A stretch of 8,358 nucleotides of DNA from DATAWZ01 sp036266975 (GTDB lineage Bacteria; Actinomycetota; Thermoleophilia; Solirubrobacterales; Solirubrobacteraceae). This document shows, in pieces, positions 6,308 to 8,358 of this stretch (within the stretch, counting starts at the first letter, position 1; each line of letters opens with the position of its first letter). Where the stretch lies: contig DATAWZ010000143.1 in NCBI GenBank assembly GCA_036266975.1, positions 1 through 8,358 of the forward strand, written 5' to 3'. A program made the translations under genes and the position numbers. Under the pieces are notes generated by a model. The model did not search any database, was not told where the DNA came from, and saw only the letters and a program-made list of their open reading frames with translations.

Positions 6308-6519
6308 GGCCGGTCTGCTCCCATCTCCCGCCGCAGCCGGTCACGGCCGCGGCTGACTCGCTTGCGGATCGCCGGCTCGGACTGGCCGAGGTCGGCGGCG
6401 ATGCGGTCGTAGTCGCGCTCGTGGACGATCCGCGCGCGCGCGCCGCCTCGCGCTCGTCGGCCGACAGCCCGGGCGGCGCGCAGGAGCTCCCGATCAGAGC
6501 GCTGTGCCGATGACCCCAT
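6304..6519 (-). pseudogene. remnant of ECF-like sigma factor, region 4 only
   Basis: The 71-codon frame ends in a clear sigma region 4 helix-turn-helix: YDRIAADLGQSEPAIRKRVSRGRDRLRR at residues 37-64. Its first residues, SDRELLRAAR (8-17), look like a sigma N-terminus. Region 2, which binds core polymerase and the -10 element and should supply about 100 residues between them, is absent. The linker LSADEREAARAR that normally precedes region 4 is present but in another frame; the (CG)6 tract at 6431-6442 marks where that frame is left. So the gene has suffered an internal deletion plus an indel in a dinucleotide run. The stop overlaps the ATG of the partner remnant by ATGA, the usual sigma/anti-sigma coupling. 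ATG 6519 is chosen because longer frames run antisense into the methyltransferase. A short region-4 peptide could still be made, but sigma function is not expected. Confidence 0.7.
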
Positions 6520-6566
6520 CGCCCGGTCCGTCGGCCCGCACGCGATTCGGTGACCGGCCGGCCGCG

Positions 6567-6572
6567 TACGCT
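6567..6572 (+). promoter_or_regulatory. candidate -10 TACGCT for methyltransferase gene
   Basis: TACGCT fits TANNNT and ends 8 bp before the ATG at 6581, predicting a start within about two bases of the start codon and hence a nearly leaderless mRNA. No Shine-Dalgarno is visible between them (CACCGGCG). No acceptable -35 lies at a normal distance, so this is only a candidate. Confidence 0.35.
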
Positions 6573-6580
6573 CACCGGCG

Positions 6581-7432
6581 ATGAATCCGTTCGCGCGCGG
6601 ACCGGAGACGATCAGCCCCACCGCCCACTACACCGGCTACGTGTGGGCGCGCCACGGCCTGGCGCCGCAGTCGCTGACCACGACCGAGGGCCGCGTGCTC
6701 TACGACGGCCTGCGGCCGCTGATGGCCCTCAGCGGCGCGGTGGGCGCGCCGACGCTCGAGTCCTTTTTGCTCGTGCGCCACCGCATCATCGACGCGCTGC
6801 TCGGCGAGGCGATCGACCAGGGCCGCGTCGGCCAGGTGGTCGAGATCGCCGCCGGGATGTCCGGGCGCGGGCACCGCTTCAGCGAACGCTACGGCGAGCA
6901 GCTGACCTACGTCGAGGCCGACCTGCCGGCCATGGCCGCGCGCAAGCGCCGGGCGCTGGGCCCGCGACCGCCCGCTCACCGCGTGGTCGACATCGACGCG
7001 CTGCGCGAGCGCGGGCCGCTCAGTCTGCACGAGCTCGCCGAGGGCCTCGATCGCGCCCGCGGCGTGGCCGTCATCACCGAGGGGCTGCTCAACTACCTCT
7101 CGCCCGAGCAGGTCGCCTCGCTGTGGGCGCGGATCGCCCAGACCCTGCGCGGCTTCCCGGACGGCCTGTACCTCTCGGACCTGCACCTGCACACCGAGAG
7201 CGGCGGTGCGATCGCCTCGGTGTTCGCCGCCGCGCTCGGCGTGTTCGTGCGCGGGCGGGTCCACCTGCACTTCGCGAGCGCCGCCGAGGCGCAGGCGGCG
7301 CTCATCAAGGCCGGGTTCACCCACGCCGTCCTGCACCGTCCCGGCGACCTGGCCGACCGCGTCCCGGGCACCGACGCCCGCGGCGCGGGGCTCGTGCGCG
7401 TCATAGAAGCGAGCAGTCAGGAAGTGACGTAG
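6581..7432 (+). CDS. class I SAM methyltransferase, LCM/polyketide O-methyltransferase family
   Basis: A 283-residue soluble protein of usual length for the leucine carboxyl methyltransferase-like family (PF04072 type). SAM-binding motif I is VVEIAAGMSGRGHRFSERY at 87-105. The acidic strand-2 motif is YVEADLPAMAARKR at 110-123, where the Glu would hold the SAM ribose. ITEGLLNYLSPEQV at 165-178 is the family's EGLxxYL motif at the end of strand 4. The N-terminal helices (about 1-75) form the usual lid that defines the acceptor. Members methylate carboxyl or hydroxyl groups of proteins, polyketides or other metabolites; the substrate is not evident, and no biosynthetic cluster surrounds it. The ATG at 6581 lies 61 bp from the sigma remnant's ATG on the other strand, and the 3' end overlaps the convergent gene by 16 bp. 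Confidence 0.85.
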   Translation: MNPFARGPETISPTAHYTGYVWARHGLAPQSLTTTEGRVLYDGLRPLMALSGAVGAPTLESFLLVRHRIIDALLGEAIDQGRVGQVVEIAAGMSGRGHRFSERYGEQLTYVEADLPAMAARKRRALGPRPPAHRVVDIDALRERGPLSLHELAEGLDRARGVAVITEGLLNYLSPEQVASLWARIAQTLRGFPDGLYLSDLHLHTESGGAIASVFAAALGVFVRGRVHLHFASAAEAQAALIKAGFTHAVLHRPGDLADRVPGTDARGAGLVRVIEASSQEVT

Positions 7433-8358
7433 GAGGACGGCGGCTGGCCGTTGGCGCGCGTGCCGTCGATCAGTGAGAGCAGCCCCTGCGGGCTCGTCCC
7501 GCCGAGCACGCGCAGCCGCTCGAGCCGGTAGGGGTCCTGCGCCGGCCCGGCCCAGCCGGGGACGACCGTCGTGGAGCCCAGGTAGCCGGCGGCCCTGACC
7601 GCGGCGACCACCGACGCGTCGTACTGGCCCGACGGGTAGCAGAACCAGTTGGCCGGGACGTGGTAGCGGCGCTGGATGACCGTCCGCGCCACGGCGACCT
7701 GGTAGTTGAGCTCCGAGGCGGTCAGGTTGGTCAGGTCGGCGTGGCTGAAGCCCTGGGTGTCGAGCTCCCAGCCCGCGGACACCAGCGCGCGCACCTGTCG
7801 CTCGGACAGGCCGCCCTCCGAGGGGGGCAGCCCGGTCAGCTGGAGGTTCTCCACGGCGTCCCAGCCGAGCCGCTGCAGCACCGGCAGCGCCTGGGTGTAC
7901 TGAGAGAGGTAGCCGTTGTCGAAGGTGATCACGATCGGCTTGCCCTTCGGCAGCGGCGCGTCGCGCTTCCAGTAGGCGTCGAGCTGGTCCAGGGTGATCG
8001 CGTGCCAGCCGTCGTCGGCGAGCGCGTGCATCTGCCCGGCGAACTCGGCCGGCGGCACGTACAGCCCCGGATAGGGCGCGCCGGCGGGCGGCGGCGCGAT
8101 CACGTGGTACATGAGGATCGGCACCGACAGCCCGCGCGCGTGGAGCACCTCGGTCCCGGTCGAGGGCACCGCGACGGTGCTCCCCCGCCCGGTGTGGGCG
8201 CCCCGCACGTGCCTCGTGCCCCCCGTCGACGCCGAAGCGGAGACGTTCGGCGACAGCGCTGGGTGATTCCGGCCGGAGTGCCCGCCCGAGGACGCGACCA
8301 CGATGAGCACGACGATCAGCACGACCAGTCCCAGCGCGACGGCGCCGGCGCGCTGACG
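7417..8358 (-). CDS. membrane-anchored NodB-fold polysaccharide deacetylase-like protein, 5' partial
   Basis: The frame is open to the right window edge (314 codons), so the true start probably lies just outside. GTG 8322 is not a good start because it sits inside the membrane helix. The visible N-terminus is RQRAGAVALGLVVLIVV, a basic flank then one membrane helix, followed by a Ser/Thr/Gly-rich linker and an extracellular domain. Numbering from GTG 8322, the NodB domain runs from VPILMYHVI (67-75) to the end. Motif 1 reads ITFDNG (132-137) instead of TFDDG: catalytic Asp135 is kept but the metal-ligand Asp is Asn136. Motif 2 reads DTQGFSH (188-194) instead of D/GSHTxTH: the first ligand His is Gln190 and only His194 remains. 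Motif 3, FCYPSGQYD (227-235), is intact. The fold is secure; deacetylase activity is doubtful, and a carbohydrate-binding pseudoenzyme is possible. Confidence 0.85.
   Translation of the reverse strand, partial: RQRAGAVALGLVVLIVVLIVVASSGGHSGRNHPALSPNVSASASTGGTRHVRGAHTGRGSTVAVPSTGTEVLHARGLSVPILMYHVIAPPPAGAPYPGLYVPPAEFAGQMHALADDGWHAITLDQLDAYWKRDAPLPKGKPIVITFDNGYLSQYTQALPVLQRLGWDAVENLQLTGLPPSEGGLSERQVRALVSAGWELDTQGFSHADLTNLTASELNYQVAVARTVIQRRYHVPANWFCYPSGQYDASVVAAVRAAGYLGSTTVVPGWAGPAQDPYRLERLRVLGGTSPQGLLSLIDGTRANGQPPSSYVTS

Overview
The window is very GC-rich DNA with compact, mostly head-to-tail or overlapping genes and no tRNA, rRNA or CRISPR. GC-saturated third codon positions, start codons without Shine-Dalgarno sequences but with TANNNT hexamers at -12 to -7, and a sigma gene overlapping a small membrane-protein gene by ATGA all suggest an actinobacterial chromosome. 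The protein styles fit Thermoleophilia/Solirubrobacterales best; this placement is inference, not proof.

Layout. Positions 1-468 hold no convincing gene, only two perfect small inverted repeats. On the minus strand lies a two-gene unit: an exported, membrane-anchored lactonase-like beta-propeller (2699-3970), followed 19 bp later by a 736-residue nSTAND3-type NTPase (469-2679). Diverging from it is a plus-strand pair, a GNAT acetyltransferase (3993-4838) and a SnoaL/NTF2-like protein (4844-5317). The two units share a 22-bp intergenic region centred on TCTAGA. It carries one -10 hexamer in each direction, each placed exactly for leaderless transcription of its gene.

Positions 5329-6519 are a decayed minus-strand sigma/membrane-partner locus. 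The sigma gene kept its first residues and region 4 but lost region 2. The partner gene is spread over all three reading frames and is interrupted by a 157-bp imperfect palindrome (5687-5843) flanked by 4-bp direct repeats (ATAG). Removing the palindrome and one repeat in silico rejoins a single reading frame. This is the strongest candidate for something new here: a small, apparently uncatalogued MITE-like element.

The right end has a plus-strand class I methyltransferase of the leucine carboxyl methyltransferase/polyketide O-methyltransferase type (6581-7432). Its 3' end overlaps by 16 bp a convergent, 5'-incomplete, membrane-anchored NodB-fold protein (7417-8358) in which two of the three usual metal ligands are replaced.

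No single pathway links all the genes. The best functional hypotheses are a co-transcribed envelope propeller plus intracellular STAND ATPase (sensing or defence), and mutual exclusion or co-regulation of the two divergent units through the shared promoter.
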